Assembly: GCA_036835325.1 (NCBI GenBank)
Contig: DAITMF010000011.1
Span: 11,652 to 75,651, forward strand
Direction: 5' to 3'
Source: CAMCHP01 sp036835325
Lineage (GTDB): Bacteria > Bacteroidota > Bacteroidia > Flavobacteriales_D > Sanyastnellaceae
Length of the DNA: 64,000 nt
The position numbers and the translations under genes are program-made. Every line of letters starts with the position of its first letter. Position 1 is the stretch's first letter. Below are positions 51,154 through 60,289 of this stretch, one piece after another. A model generated the notes under the pieces. That model had not been told where the DNA came from and did not search any database. It was given only the letters and a program-made list of their open reading frames with translations.

Positions 51154-51993
51154 ATGATGTTTGCAGAACCTGGTCAGTTTTTGACGCTTCCTATAGCGCG
51201 CATTGAACGCAATATGGCCTTCCTTGATTCGATGGGGGTCGCCATTCCCATTTCACTTCGGGAGTTGACCGCGAAGCACCAAGTGGGAGACATGCTTGAT
51301 GTGTTCATCTGGACACAACGCAACGGCGAGTTGATTGCCACCTTGCGCAAGCCCAAAGTTGTGCCGGGAGAAATTGCGTTCCTTCAAGTCATCAATATGG
51401 CCGGAGGCAGTGGTTTCGTTGACATTGGCCTTGACGAAGATGCCGTTTTGTATACCCACCAACAAGACCAACCCATTGACAGCGGCCACCGTTATTACAT
51501 GACCATGGTGTTTGACGCCACAGAGAACCGATTGGTGCTCACCACCCGCATCACGCACCTGTTCGTGAAAAACAAGCCCAATTACCGCATGGGTGACGAA
51601 GTGTACTTTCTCATTTGGGAGAAGGCAGAACGCGGCCGCAAGGTGATTGTTGACGGTAAGTACGTTGCTTTCCTTCCTGAAGCGGCCATGTTGCCGAGCG
51701 TGAGGCGTGGCGATCGCTACCGTGGCTACGTGACCGAGTGCGACCGACAAGGTTTTCTGATTTCAATGTACAGGCCGGGTAGGGAAAAGGTTGACGAAGC
51801 CATGGAACGCATTATGGATCTGCTTGGTCAGGGCCGTGGTTACTTGCGACTCAACGACAACACACCGGCTGAAGAGATTCAGCAACGCCTTAAGGTGAGT
51901 AAGAAAACGTTTAAACAAGCCGTAGGGCAATTGTACAAGGCCGGAAAGGTCGAACTAACGCCGCGAGGCATCAAACTAAAAGGGCAAGCCTGA
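51154..51993 (+). CDS. S1-like RNA-binding protein of the CvfB family
   Basis: The 279-residue protein has the CvfB layout. An N-terminal S1-like barrel contains FLDSMGVAIPISLRELTAKH and GDMLDVFIWTQRNGELIATL. A second barrel has GGSGFVDIGLDEDAVLYTHQ, and a third part has GDEVYFLIWEKAERGRKVIV and GDRYRGYVTECDRQGFLISM. A winged helix (AEEIQQRLKVSKKTFKQAVG) closes it. CvfB-type proteins bind RNA and influence virulence genes in staphylococci; the role in Bacteroidota is not defined. ATG 51154 or 51157 is possible; the -7 box at 51140-51147 rules out the start at 51085. Confidence 0.88.
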   Translation: MMFAEPGQFLTLPIARIERNMAFLDSMGVAIPISLRELTAKHQVGDMLDVFIWTQRNGELIATLRKPKVVPGEIAFLQVINMAGGSGFVDIGLDEDAVLYTHQQDQPIDSGHRYYMTMVFDATENRLVLTTRITHLFVKNKPNYRMGDEVYFLIWEKAERGRKVIVDGKYVAFLPEAAMLPSVRRGDRYRGYVTECDRQGFLISMYRPGREKVDEAMERIMDLLGQGRGYLRLNDNTPAEEIQQRLKVSKKTFKQAVGQLYKAGKVELTPRGIKLKGQA

Positions 51994-51999
51994 AGTTTG

Positions 52000-52007
52000 T
52001 ACTTTTG
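52000..52007 (+). promoter_or_regulatory. -7 box of yaaA-FKBP operon
   Basis: TACTTTTG, a perfect TAnnTTTG, lies 20 nt before ATG 52028. A -33 box is not obvious. Confidence 0.5.
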
Positions 52008-52027
52008 CGCCAACCAAATCCTATCCT

Positions 52028-52804
52028 ATGCTTATTGTTTTGTCACCGGCTAAATCGCTTGACTTAACCTCTGAACACACTCAGGAAAGTGCAAGCCAGC
52101 CCCTGTTTCTCGACCAGGCTGAATACCTCGTTGGGAAGTTGAAGAAATTTTCAGGGAAAAAGCTGGAACAAATGATGAACATCAGTCCAGACCTCGCCGA
52201 AGAAAACCGTCAGCGTTTCGCTGAATGGCACCGTCCGTTCCACATCGGAAACGCCCGACAAGCCGTTTTGGCGTTCAATGGTGAAGTATACCGTGGACTG
52301 AACGCATCAAATTTCAATGACCCCGATTTCGAGTTTGCTGAAAAGCACCTCTACATTCTCAGCGGATTGTACGGCATTCTTCGACCGCTTGACCTCATCC
52401 AGCCCTACCGACTTGAAATGGGCACCTCATGGGCAATCACGCCAAAAACCAAAAATCTTTACGCCTACTGGTCTGAAACGGTCACCGAAGTATTGAACGG
52501 TTCTGACGTTGATGGTCCGTTGGTTAATTTGGCCTCAAACGAGTACTTCAAGGTCATCGACACAAAGAATCTGAACCGCGACGTCATAACCTGCACCTTC
52601 AAAGACCTCAAGAACGGCGAGTATAAAATGCTCATGACCTACGCCAAGCATGCCCGCGGCTTAATGGCGCGTTACATCATTCGCAACAAGATTACCGATC
52701 CTGAACAACTCAAAGGATTCGATAAACAAGGCTATACCTTCAATTCCAAATTATCAACCGATAAAGACCTGGTATTCACACGCGACCAGGCGCCCTCAGT
52801 ATGA
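52028..52804 (+). CDS. yaaA: Peroxide stress protein YaaA (DUF328/UPF0246)
   Basis: The 258-residue protein has the YaaA hallmarks: MLIVLSPAKSLDLTSEHT at the start, then AVLAFNGEVYRGLNA, LYILSGLYGILRPLDLIQPY, RLEMGTSWAITPKTKNLYAY and LVNLASNEYFKVID. In E. coli YaaA lowers free iron and limits DNA damage under hydrogen peroxide, and it binds DNA through a helix-hairpin-helix-like fold. Length is standard. Its TGA overlaps the ATG of the FKBP lipoprotein gene (52801-52804). Confidence 0.94.
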   Translation: MLIVLSPAKSLDLTSEHTQESASQPLFLDQAEYLVGKLKKFSGKKLEQMMNISPDLAEENRQRFAEWHRPFHIGNARQAVLAFNGEVYRGLNASNFNDPDFEFAEKHLYILSGLYGILRPLDLIQPYRLEMGTSWAITPKTKNLYAYWSETVTEVLNGSDVDGPLVNLASNEYFKVIDTKNLNRDVITCTFKDLKNGEYKMLMTYAKHARGLMARYIIRNKITDPEQLKGFDKQGYTFNSKLSTDKDLVFTRDQAPSV

Positions 52805-53487
52805 AGAAAACCCTCTTTTTGAGCGCAGCGGTGCTTGCAATGGCAGCAGGCTGCAAAACCACAAACAGTTTTAATGCAAGCGCCGACTCGTTGGCCAATG
52901 CATCTGACTCATTGAGCTATGCACTCGGCGTAAGCATTGGTCAAAACCTGAAAACCCAAGGCGTAGAAGACTTGAACTACGCATTGGTAGCTCAAGGTAT
53001 GATGCAACAGTATGACAGTGCCGCAATGATGACCGCAGAAGATGCCGATGCATTCATTCGGGGTGAGTTTACCCGTATGCGCGATGCCAAAGAAGCTGCA
53101 GCGAAACAAGAAGGCCTAGATTACCTCGATGAAAACGGCAAAAAAGATGGCGTAATTACTACCGCAAGCGGTTTGCAGTACAAAATGCTTGTTGAAGGCG
53201 ACGGCGCCAAGCCATTGGCGACTGACCAAGTGACCGTTCACTACGAAGGCCGCTTGATCAATGGCGAAGTATTCGATTCTTCTTACGAGCGCGGTGAACC
53301 GGCTACTTTCCCATTGAATGGTGTGATTCCCGGCTGGACCGAAGGCCTCCAGTACATCTCTACCGGAGGTAAAGCCGAGCTTTACATCCCTAGTAACCTC
53401 GGTTACGGTTCACGTGGAACTCCTGACGGTTCGATTCCTCCACACAGCACCCTTGTATTCACGGTTGAACTGATCAGCATCAACTGA
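52801..53487 (+). CDS. FKBP-type peptidyl-prolyl isomerase, lipoprotein
   Basis: The 228-residue protein has a lipoprotein signal ending MAAGC (Cys18). A helical Mip/FkpA-like dimerisation part (residues 35-110, SLSYALGVSIGQNLKTQGVE) precedes the FKBP domain: SGLQYKMLVEGDGAKP, VTVHYEGRLINGEVFDSSYE, VIPGWTEGLQYISTGGKAEL, IPSNLGYGSRGTPDGSIPPH and LVFTVELISI. The active-site aromatic and Asp residues of FKBP are present. It should catalyse proline isomerisation in the periplasm, helping the folding of exported proteins. It is co-transcribed with yaaA (4-nt overlap) and followed by a terminator. Confidence 0.94.
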   Translation: MKKTLFLSAAVLAMAAGCKTTNSFNASADSLANASDSLSYALGVSIGQNLKTQGVEDLNYALVAQGMMQQYDSAAMMTAEDADAFIRGEFTRMRDAKEAAAKQEGLDYLDENGKKDGVITTASGLQYKMLVEGDGAKPLATDQVTVHYEGRLINGEVFDSSYERGEPATFPLNGVIPGWTEGLQYISTGGKAELYIPSNLGYGSRGTPDGSIPPHSTLVFTVELISIN

Positions 53488-53510
53488 TTCTCACAAGCGA
53501 AATAATTAAG

Positions 53511-53536
53511 AAGCCCTGCCGAAAGCAGGGCTTTTT
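53511..53536 (+). terminator. Rho-independent terminator after the FKBP gene
   Basis: AAGCCCTGC (53511-53519) and GCAGGGCTT (53525-53533) form a 9-bp stem with a CGAAA loop, followed by a T-run. Confidence 0.95.
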
Positions 53537-53608
53537 ACTTTTCAACACGTGTAACCCTGTAGGCTCCTTTGCAGTAAAAGACCACCAGAACCTGGTTATT
53601 CAGCTGCA

Positions 53609-56600
53609 ATGAAGACAAAAATCTTGTTCATTCTTTTCGCCATATTAGTCTCCGCTAGCGCATCTGCGCAAGGCGAGAACGACGGGTGTGGCTTCAATGG
53701 CATCTTTGAACGTGATCTCGCGGAAGACCCACAATTCGCTCGATCGTGGTTCGCCCTTGAACAGCGAATGCTGCAAATGCAGGAGTTGCCGGCATTGCGC
53801 AACGAAGAAATCTTAACCATTCCCGTTGTTTTCCACATCATTCACGTAGGGGAAGATTACGGATGGATGTCAAACATCCCCGACGAACAAGTTTTCAGCG
53901 CCATCGAAGGTTTGAACGAAGACTTCCGAAAAATCGCCGGCACAAACGGCGACGGAGTTGGTGTAGATACCGGCATTCAATTTTGCCTTGCCAAACGCGA
54001 TCCGAACGGAAACCCAACCACAGGCATTGTGCGTGTTGACGGGTCATCCGTCCCCAATTATGCCGAAAACGGCATTCAAGCAACAGGAACAGTAGGAGCC
54101 GGAGAAATCGCTGTAAAATCACTTTCAAACTGGCCCTACCAAAACTACCTAAACATCTGGGTGGTGTCAGAAATTGAAGGGAACAATGCCCAATCAGGCA
54201 TTCAAGGCTATTCACGTTTCCCGGTCGCCAGCATGGTTGACGGGGTCGTTGTGCTTTACAACGCTACCGGAACAGTAGGCAACTTAAAGTCGTCAACCGC
54301 CCTGAACCGCACCGTTACCCACGAAGTAGGCCACTACCTGGGTTTATACCACACCTTTCACCTGACAAGCAACTGTACACCCGAGTCTAATTGCGCTACG
54401 CAAGGAGACAGGGTTTGCGATACGCCTCAAACCACGCAATCGCCCTCATGCAGCACCTTGGGTTGCGGCCAACAAATGGTCGAAAACTACATGGATTACA
54501 CCCCGCAAACCTGCATGAACGCTTATTCTGACGGTCAGCGCACACGGATGCGAAATACGCTCCTTACCCAACGCGGTACCCTCCTCGAATCACTCGGCTG
54601 TGCAGCGGTTACCGAATTTGACGCAGGTATAGCGCAAATCGTGTCACCAACCGGTAGCACATGTTCTCAAATGGTTACACCAACGGTTCGCTTAACCAAT
54701 TACGGTTCAGCTGCACTTAGCTCGTGCACCATTCATTACTCAACCAACAACGAAAACTTTGCGCAATTCAACTGGACCGGCAACCTCGCCTCAGGCAGCG
54801 CAATCAATGTAGAACTTCCGCAAATTGCGGGCATCATAGGCGCCAACGAACTGAACGCTTGGGTTACTGCTCCGAACGGTCAAGCCGATCAATCAGCGGC
54901 CAATGACGAAGCATCCGGCAACTTTACGGTTGCTCCAGGCGGTACGGTAACACTCAGCATCTCCGTTGACTTTTTTGGTGTCGAAACCACTTGGACCATG
55001 ACCCAAAATGGGAATGTTTTCGCTACCGGCGGACCGTACATCAACAATGCCCAAGGAACCATTTTCGCCACCGATGTATGCCTACCTGAAGGCTGCTACG
55101 AACTTACCATGTTTGATGCGTACGGTGACGGCCAAAGCTTTACACAAGGATGGTACTCACTAGCCAACGAAGACGGCACCGTGCTTGCCAACGGCAGTGG
55201 CAACTGGGGGGCATCAGCTACACACACCTTCTGCGTTGATGCCGACGAAGTAGTGTTGCCCAACCCACCAATTGCCAGCTTCACAGCATCGGCTACAACA
55301 GGATGCAACAGCCTCAGCGTAAACTTCACCAACACTTCAACAGGAGCCACGAGCTACCAATGGAGTTTCCCCGGTGCATCGCCATCAAGCTCAAGCCTCC
55401 CAAACCCGACCGTGAATTACAATGCACCCGGAAATTACACGGTGACCTTAAACGTAACCAATGAAGGCGGAAGCGATGTTGAAACCGTATCCAACTTCAT
55501 CTCCGTAGGTGCTTCACCAAGCGTGAGCCTCACCCCTACTCATCTAACATGCAATGGTGCCAACAACGGCAGTGTGCAAGCAAGCGCCTCAGGCGGTGGT
55601 CCGTTTACCTATTCATGGAGCAACGGACAGTCAACTTCAAACATTCAAGGACTGGCAGCGGGCACCTATTCAGTTACCGTTGCGAATGCACAAGGATGCA
55701 CCGCAACTGCAAGCACGAATGTGACTGCACCGGCTGCCTTAAATGCCACCGTATTCAAAAGCGACGCAAGTTGTTTTGGCGGTGCCAACGGAACGGCCTC
55801 GGCCACAGCAACAGGTGGCACCCCCCCTTACACTTATGCTTGGAACAACGGCGCCACTACCAACAGCATCCAAAACCTAAGTCCGGGCAACGTGGGCGTT
55901 ATCGTCACCGATACAAACGGCTGCACAGCGAGCGCAAATGCATCCATCCAACAGCCATCTGAAATTACCTTCACCGTGAGCGATGTGGTTGCCGAAACGT
56001 GCACCGGAAACGATGGCAGCGCTGTTATCAACGCCATGGGCGGCACAGGTCAACTCACTGTTACCTGGTCAAATGGCAATATGGGGGCACAGCTGACCGG
56101 CGCTTCGGCAGGCAGCTACACGGCCACCATTACCGATGGCCAAAACTGTTCGGTATCAACCAATGTGGTGATCGACTTCGACTGCGTGAGCACGGCGCCG
56201 ACCACACGCCTTGATGATGCTTCTTGCAGCGCCACCGGCTTGTACCTGCACAACACCATTCAATGCATTCCGGTTGAAGGCGCTGCAATGTACCAATGGC
56301 GCTTCCAATCGCCTGCCATCGGCTTATCTACCGAAGGCTACACCGCAAACGACAATACCAGCTACCTGCTTAAGCACATTAGCCCAAACATCCGCTACGG
56401 AATTGAAATCACGGTGTCATTGCGTGTCTTGAACAGCGATGAAACCTGGTCAGATTGGGGTGAAGCCTGCACCATTGCTTTGGCCGACCAGATTCCGGTA
56501 ACCCAGTTGGCATTGACCGACTGCAACGCCGGTGTGGTTATGCCGAACGGTGTAATCTCAGCCGACGATATCGCAGGTGCAACTGTTTTTGAATGGCAGT

Positions 56601-57058
56601 TTAGCGGGCCAGAAGGCGATACCTCGACTGAAAGCTATCTTCCCCAGTTGACTGTGGGTAGCAACCTCGGGCTCACAGAAGGACAAGACTACACCGTTTC
56701 GGTGCGTGTTCAAGTTGGTGGTCAATGGAGCAACTGGGGCGATTCATGCACCCTGAGGTACGGCGAAACCGTTGGAATTGCTGACACTGATCCCTCTGCA
56801 ACGTTGTCGCTTTTCCCCAACCCGTCGAACGGTGACAAAATTTTTATCGCCTACCGTAACCTTATGCAAACCAATGACGTAATAGACATTGAAGTTTACG
56901 ACGGAAGCGGTAAACTCATCGAAAACAATCAGCAGTCTATCATCGCTACGCAAGGCGAACTTACACTCCAATTCCGTCGCAAGCTTGCACCGGGGATGTA
57001 TTTCCTCAAAGCCCGAATGAGCGGAAGAATATTTGAAGAGAAGATTATCGTACAATGA
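53609..57058 (+). CDS. Secreted M43 (pappalysin-like) metalloprotease with PKD, SprB repeats and T9SS type A domain
   Basis: The 1149-residue protein has a signal peptide (ILFILFAILVSASASAQ). The M43 domain begins IPVVFHIIHVG. Its zinc motif is TVTHEVGHYLGLYHTFH with His238 first, and it has VENYMDYTPQTCMNAYSDGQ with the Met-turn. A CARDB-like part (residues 330-440) and a beta domain follow, then one PKD (YQWSFPGASPSSSS) and three SprB repeats (YSWSNGQSTSNIQGLAAGTY; YAWNNGATTNSIQNLSPGN). Two tandem copies of an unnamed domain (about 863-1052), each ending WGxxCT, precede the type A domain (LFPNPSNGDKIFIAY ... GMYFLKARMSG). It is exported by T9SS as a protease. Terminators flank it on both sides. 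Confidence 0.93.
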   Translation: MKTKILFILFAILVSASASAQGENDGCGFNGIFERDLAEDPQFARSWFALEQRMLQMQELPALRNEEILTIPVVFHIIHVGEDYGWMSNIPDEQVFSAIEGLNEDFRKIAGTNGDGVGVDTGIQFCLAKRDPNGNPTTGIVRVDGSSVPNYAENGIQATGTVGAGEIAVKSLSNWPYQNYLNIWVVSEIEGNNAQSGIQGYSRFPVASMVDGVVVLYNATGTVGNLKSSTALNRTVTHEVGHYLGLYHTFHLTSNCTPESNCATQGDRVCDTPQTTQSPSCSTLGCGQQMVENYMDYTPQTCMNAYSDGQRTRMRNTLLTQRGTLLESLGCAAVTEFDAGIAQIVSPTGSTCSQMVTPTVRLTNYGSAALSSCTIHYSTNNENFAQFNWTGNLASGSAINVELPQIAGIIGANELNAWVTAPNGQADQSAANDEASGNFTVAPGGTVTLSISVDFFGVETTWTMTQNGNVFATGGPYINNAQGTIFATDVCLPEGCYELTMFDAYGDGQSFTQGWYSLANEDGTVLANGSGNWGASATHTFCVDADEVVLPNPPIASFTASATTGCNSLSVNFTNTSTGATSYQWSFPGASPSSSSLPNPTVNYNAPGNYTVTLNVTNEGGSDVETVSNFISVGASPSVSLTPTHLTCNGANNGSVQASASGGGPFTYSWSNGQSTSNIQGLAAGTYSVTVANAQGCTATASTNVTAPAALNATVFKSDASCFGGANGTASATATGGTPPYTYAWNNGATTNSIQNLSPGNVGVIVTDTNGCTASANASIQQPSEITFTVSDVVAETCTGNDGSAVINAMGGTGQLTVTWSNGNMGAQLTGASAGSYTATITDGQNCSVSTNVVIDFDCVSTAPTTRLDDASCSATGLYLHNTIQCIPVEGAAMYQWRFQSPAIGLSTEGYTANDNTSYLLKHISPNIRYGIEITVSLRVLNSDETWSDWGEACTIALADQIPVTQLALTDCNAGVVMPNGVISADDIAGATVFEWQFSGPEGDTSTESYLPQLTVGSNLGLTEGQDYTVSVRVQVGGQWSNWGDSCTLRYGETVGIADTDPSATLSLFPNPSNGDKIFIAYRNLMQTNDVIDIEVYDGSGKLIENNQQSIIATQGELTLQFRRKLAPGMYFLKARMSGRIFEEKIIVQ

Positions 57059-57096
57059 TATAGGGTGGAGACCAATTTATTTGGTCAAAAAAGAAG

Positions 57097-57124
57097 AGCC
57101 CGTCTCCTTGTGAGACGGGCTTTT
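57097..57124. terminator. Terminator between the M43 protease and SRPBCC genes
   Basis: AGCCCGTCTC (57097-57106) and GAGACGGGCT (57112-57121) form a perfect 10-bp stem with a CTTGT loop. A-rich sequence on the left and TTTT on the right suggest use by both convergent genes. Confidence 0.92.
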
Positions 57125-57164
57125 CGATTTCTCTTTTTTTGGGTTGGATGGATGGACGAGCTGC

Positions 57165-57794
57165 CTACTCCAAACCAAGTCCGGTGGCGTCTTCGATAAT
57201 TATTTCACCGTCAGACGTTTCTCCGGTCTCTTCGAGGATGGGCTCTTCAATCACAAGAGGAGGTTGGCTTTCAGCAAGGGTTTTGAGTGCAGCCAAGCCT
57301 TCATCGTAGTCTTTGTTGATTTCTGAGATCGGATCCATCAGCGCGAGAAATCCGCGCACCAGGAAGGGAATCTCACTGCCGTCCATGTTCCATGTCACTT
57401 CGGTGCCTTCGCCTTCCTTCTTGAACGTAAAATTGGCATAGCTTTCTCCATCAAAATCTGAAAAAACCAGGGTGGTCGCGATGTAAGCGAAAGGCTGTGA
57501 TTGTGTTATTTGCATGCTTCCGTTGCCCATTCCTCGGCTCGTCCATGACATGGTGGCACCCATGCCTATTGAAGGGTTTGTTAAGGTGGTGACCATGGTG
57601 GAGTCTTTCCCCTGCCATGGGCTCCAAGCCTCCCAAACCTGCAAATCATTGACCAAACCGAAGACCACTTCAGGCTGTGCGTTTATTTGTACTGACCGTT
57701 CGGTACGGATGGCCGCCGGGCCTACAAAACAGAGAACAATCCATACGCCAACAAGTAAGATGGCGAGCAGTAAAATGACTTTCACAAATTTCAT
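57165..57794 (-). CDS. SRPBCC (START/polyketide-cyclase-like) protein with N-terminal membrane anchor
   Basis: The 209-residue protein starts with a membrane segment (KFVKVILLLAILLVGVWIVL). An SRPBCC domain follows: AAIRTERSVQINAQPEVVFG, NDLQVWEAWSPWQGKD, GMGATMSWTSRGMGNGSM and GTEVTWNMDGSEIPFLVRGF, the pattern of 'polyketide cyclase' family members common in Bacteroidota. The last 35 residues are acidic (EEPILEETGETSDGEII). The fold binds a hydrophobic ligand; none can be named. It is convergent with the M43 gene, sharing its terminator, and divergent from DUF819. Confidence 0.87.
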   Translation of the reverse strand: MKFVKVILLLAILLVGVWIVLCFVGPAAIRTERSVQINAQPEVVFGLVNDLQVWEAWSPWQGKDSTMVTTLTNPSIGMGATMSWTSRGMGNGSMQITQSQPFAYIATTLVFSDFDGESYANFTFKKEGEGTEVTWNMDGSEIPFLVRGFLALMDPISEINKDYDEGLAALKTLAESQPPLVIEEPILEETGETSDGEIIIEDATGLGLE

Positions 57795-57857
57795 AGATGA
57801 GGGTATTTAAGGTGTAAAACGAAGATAGTAATATCTTGCAGGCACAAACGCGCTTGA

Positions 57858-59375
57858 ATGACTCCTGTAATTACCAATGATGCCGTCGTGCTCGGCTTGC
57901 TGCTTGTAACACTGGCAACCATTTTTTACACCTCCTCGCATCCGTCATTTAGCAAGCTTTACAAGTATGTCCCGGCATTGCTTTTGTGCTACTTCATACC
58001 GGCGTTTTACAACAGTTCAAACCTCGTCGATGGAGAGGCATCGGCGTTGTACGGTGTAGCTTCGCGTTACTTGTTGCCTGCGAGCCTTGTTTTGTTGTGC
58101 CTGAGCATCGACATCAAAGGCATCATCGGATTGGGGCCAAAGGCGCTGATTATGTTCTTCACTGCTACATTTGGCATTGTAATCGGCGGACCCGTAGCCC
58201 TTCTGCTCGTCGCCCAACTGCAACCGCAGCTGCTTCAAGCCGACGCAACGCTCCGCTCATCCATCCCCCAAAAAACAGAAGCAAAAGCGCGCTTCGAATC
58301 GGGAAATTCGATCGCCAAAGGCGACATTCTCCTCTGGAACGATGCCGTGAAATTGCGCGTCGATAGCGTCTACAGCAGCTCAGAGAACGGCGACCAAGGT
58401 TTTGCCAGCGAAGTTTTACTGCGCACTGAAAGCGCCACCGACACCCTATTGCCCGCGTTGGCCGAAGGAAGCGTGCTGCGCAACATGAACAGCGAATTTT
58501 GGCGCGGTTTATCTACCATCTCCGGCAGTTGGATTGGCGGAGGCGCCAACCAAACAGCCCTCAAAGAAATCAGCGACACCCCCAGCACGCAGTTCTCGGC
58601 CATGGTCATCGTTGACGTGTTCGTAGCCAACCTCTGGATGGCCTTCTTGCTCATCGGAGCCGGCATGACCGTTGCGCTTGACCGCAAACTCAAGGCCGAC
58701 AGCTCATCGATTGAAGTGCTAAAAAAGCGGGTTGAAGACTACCAAAAAAGCATCAACCGAACAGCGAACTTCACTGATTTGGGCATTATTGCGGCCATCG
58801 GTTTCGGCGGTGTGGCAATTTCACACCTCTTGGCAGATGCCCTTGCGCCCTTCTTCGAAACCCAGTTTGCACAAGCCAAAGCGGCCAATCCCGATTCGAT
58901 TGTGACTTACTTGAGTTCGCTCGAATCGAAGTTCTTTTGGGTCATCATCGGTGCCACGATCGTGGGCATCGGCTTGTCGTTTACACGAATGAAAACCTAC
59001 GAAGGAGCCGGTGCTTCAAAAATCGGCAGTGTGCTATTGTACATACTCGTGGCCACCATTGGCATGAAGATGAACCTCGTTGAACTTTACCACAACTGGA
59101 ACAAGTACTGGGCGGTTATCTTAATTGGAATCATCTGGATGCTCGTGCACATTACCGTACTGCTGGCTGTGGCGAAATTGATTCGCGCACCGTTCTTTTT
59201 TGTCGCCGTGGGCAGTCAAGCCAACGTTGGCGGCGCTGCTTCAGCCCCAATCGTGGCTTCGGCATTTTCGCCCGTACTGGCACCGGTAGGTGTATTGCTC
59301 GCTGTGCTCGGCTACGCAGTTGGAACCGTTGCAGCCATCGTTAGCATGGAGATGATGCACCTCATCTACCGCTAA
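57858..59375 (+). CDS. DUF819 family integral membrane protein
   Basis: The 505-residue protein has about ten to twelve membrane segments (VVLGLLLVTLATIFYTS at the start; VALLLVAQLQPQLLQ; MVIVDVFVANLWMAFLLIGA; SVLLYILVATIGMKMNLVEL; AVILIGIIWMLVHITVLLAV). It has the DUF819 hallmarks GGGANQTALKE and VGSQANVGGAASAPIVASAF, near-symmetric Gly/Ala/Asn loops like those of ion-coupled carriers. Residues 140-205 form a soluble insertion (SIPQKTEAKARFESGNSIAK), longer than in many relatives. Probably a secondary transporter; substrate unknown. The histone-deacetylase-like gene follows after 9 nt. Confidence 0.86.
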   Translation: MTPVITNDAVVLGLLLVTLATIFYTSSHPSFSKLYKYVPALLLCYFIPAFYNSSNLVDGEASALYGVASRYLLPASLVLLCLSIDIKGIIGLGPKALIMFFTATFGIVIGGPVALLLVAQLQPQLLQADATLRSSIPQKTEAKARFESGNSIAKGDILLWNDAVKLRVDSVYSSSENGDQGFASEVLLRTESATDTLLPALAEGSVLRNMNSEFWRGLSTISGSWIGGGANQTALKEISDTPSTQFSAMVIVDVFVANLWMAFLLIGAGMTVALDRKLKADSSSIEVLKKRVEDYQKSINRTANFTDLGIIAAIGFGGVAISHLLADALAPFFETQFAQAKAANPDSIVTYLSSLESKFFWVIIGATIVGIGLSFTRMKTYEGAGASKIGSVLLYILVATIGMKMNLVELYHNWNKYWAVILIGIIWMLVHITVLLAVAKLIRAPFFFVAVGSQANVGGAASAPIVASAFSPVLAPVGVLLAVLGYAVGTVAAIVSMEMMHLIYR

Positions 59376-59384
59376 AACGCATCC

Positions 59385-60287
59385 ATGCTTAAAGTTGCTT
59401 GGCACCCTTGTTATGCACATCCATTGCCTGACGGACACCGCTTTCCGATGGCCAAGTACGAGCTTTTGCCCGAACAACTTCGCTACGAAGGCACACTTAC
59501 CGAAGCGCACTTTTTCGAGCCCGGATGTTTACCTGAAGACCGCATTGTTCGCGTTCACTCTTCAGATTACTGGAACAAGCTTCGTACCGGCACGCTGAGC
59601 GCATCGGAGGAACGAAGAACCGGCTTCCCCTTCAGCCATGCCCTCGTGGCACGTGAACGCACCATCATGCAAGGCACCGTTGAATGCACTTCGTTCGCTA
59701 AGTCGTATGGCGTGGCCATGAACATCGCCGGAGGTACGCACCATGCCTACGCCGATCACGGAGAAGGCTTTTGTTTGCTCAATGACCTCGCGCTGGGCGC
59801 TCAGCATGTGCTTGAAACTGCCATGGCCAAGCGCGTGCTCATCATCGACCTCGATGTGCATCAAGGCAACGGCACAGCCGCGCTGTTTGCCAATGACGAC
59901 CGTGTGTTCACCTTCTCCATGCACGGAGAAAAGAATTACCCCATGAAGAAGGAAAAGAGTGATTTGGATGTGGGTTTTGCGGATGGATGCACTGACGCCG
60001 CCTACCTCGCTCAACTCTGCGAATCACTGCCGCGTATCATCGATGCGTTCGAACCTGATTTTGCGTTTTTCCAAACCGGAGTGGATGTGCTTGAGGAAGA
60101 CAAACTCGGGCGCCTCTCATTGAGTTTGTACGGCTGCAAAGAACGCGACAGCATTGTTTTTGAACACTGCAAACGCAATGCCATTCCTGTGGTGTGCGCC
60201 ATGGGTGGAGGCTATTCGCCCAACATCAAAACCATTGTTGAGGCCCATGCCAACACCTTCCGTATGGCCCAAGAAATCTACTTTTAA
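59385..60287 (+). CDS. Histone deacetylase family (acetoin utilisation/AcuC-like) zinc hydrolase
   Basis: The 300-residue protein begins LKVAWHPCYAHPLPDGHRFP with KYELLPEQL. The active site shows the tandem His in IAGGTHHAYADHGEGFCLLN, the zinc ligands Asp and His in IIDLDVHQGNGTAALF, the third Asp in FFQTGVDVLEEDKLG, and CAMGGGYSPNIKTIVEAH at the end. Bacterial members deacetylate acetyl-lysine on proteins, polyamines or related amides; the substrate is not clear. It is probably co-transcribed with DUF819. The stop is 2 nt from the stop of the convergent ribA. Confidence 0.91.
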   Translation: MLKVAWHPCYAHPLPDGHRFPMAKYELLPEQLRYEGTLTEAHFFEPGCLPEDRIVRVHSSDYWNKLRTGTLSASEERRTGFPFSHALVARERTIMQGTVECTSFAKSYGVAMNIAGGTHHAYADHGEGFCLLNDLALGAQHVLETAMAKRVLIIDLDVHQGNGTAALFANDDRVFTFSMHGEKNYPMKKEKSDLDVGFADGCTDAAYLAQLCESLPRIIDAFEPDFAFFQTGVDVLEEDKLGRLSLSLYGCKERDSIVFEHCKRNAIPVVCAMGGGYSPNIKTIVEAHANTFRMAQEIYF

Positions 60288-60289
60288 GC

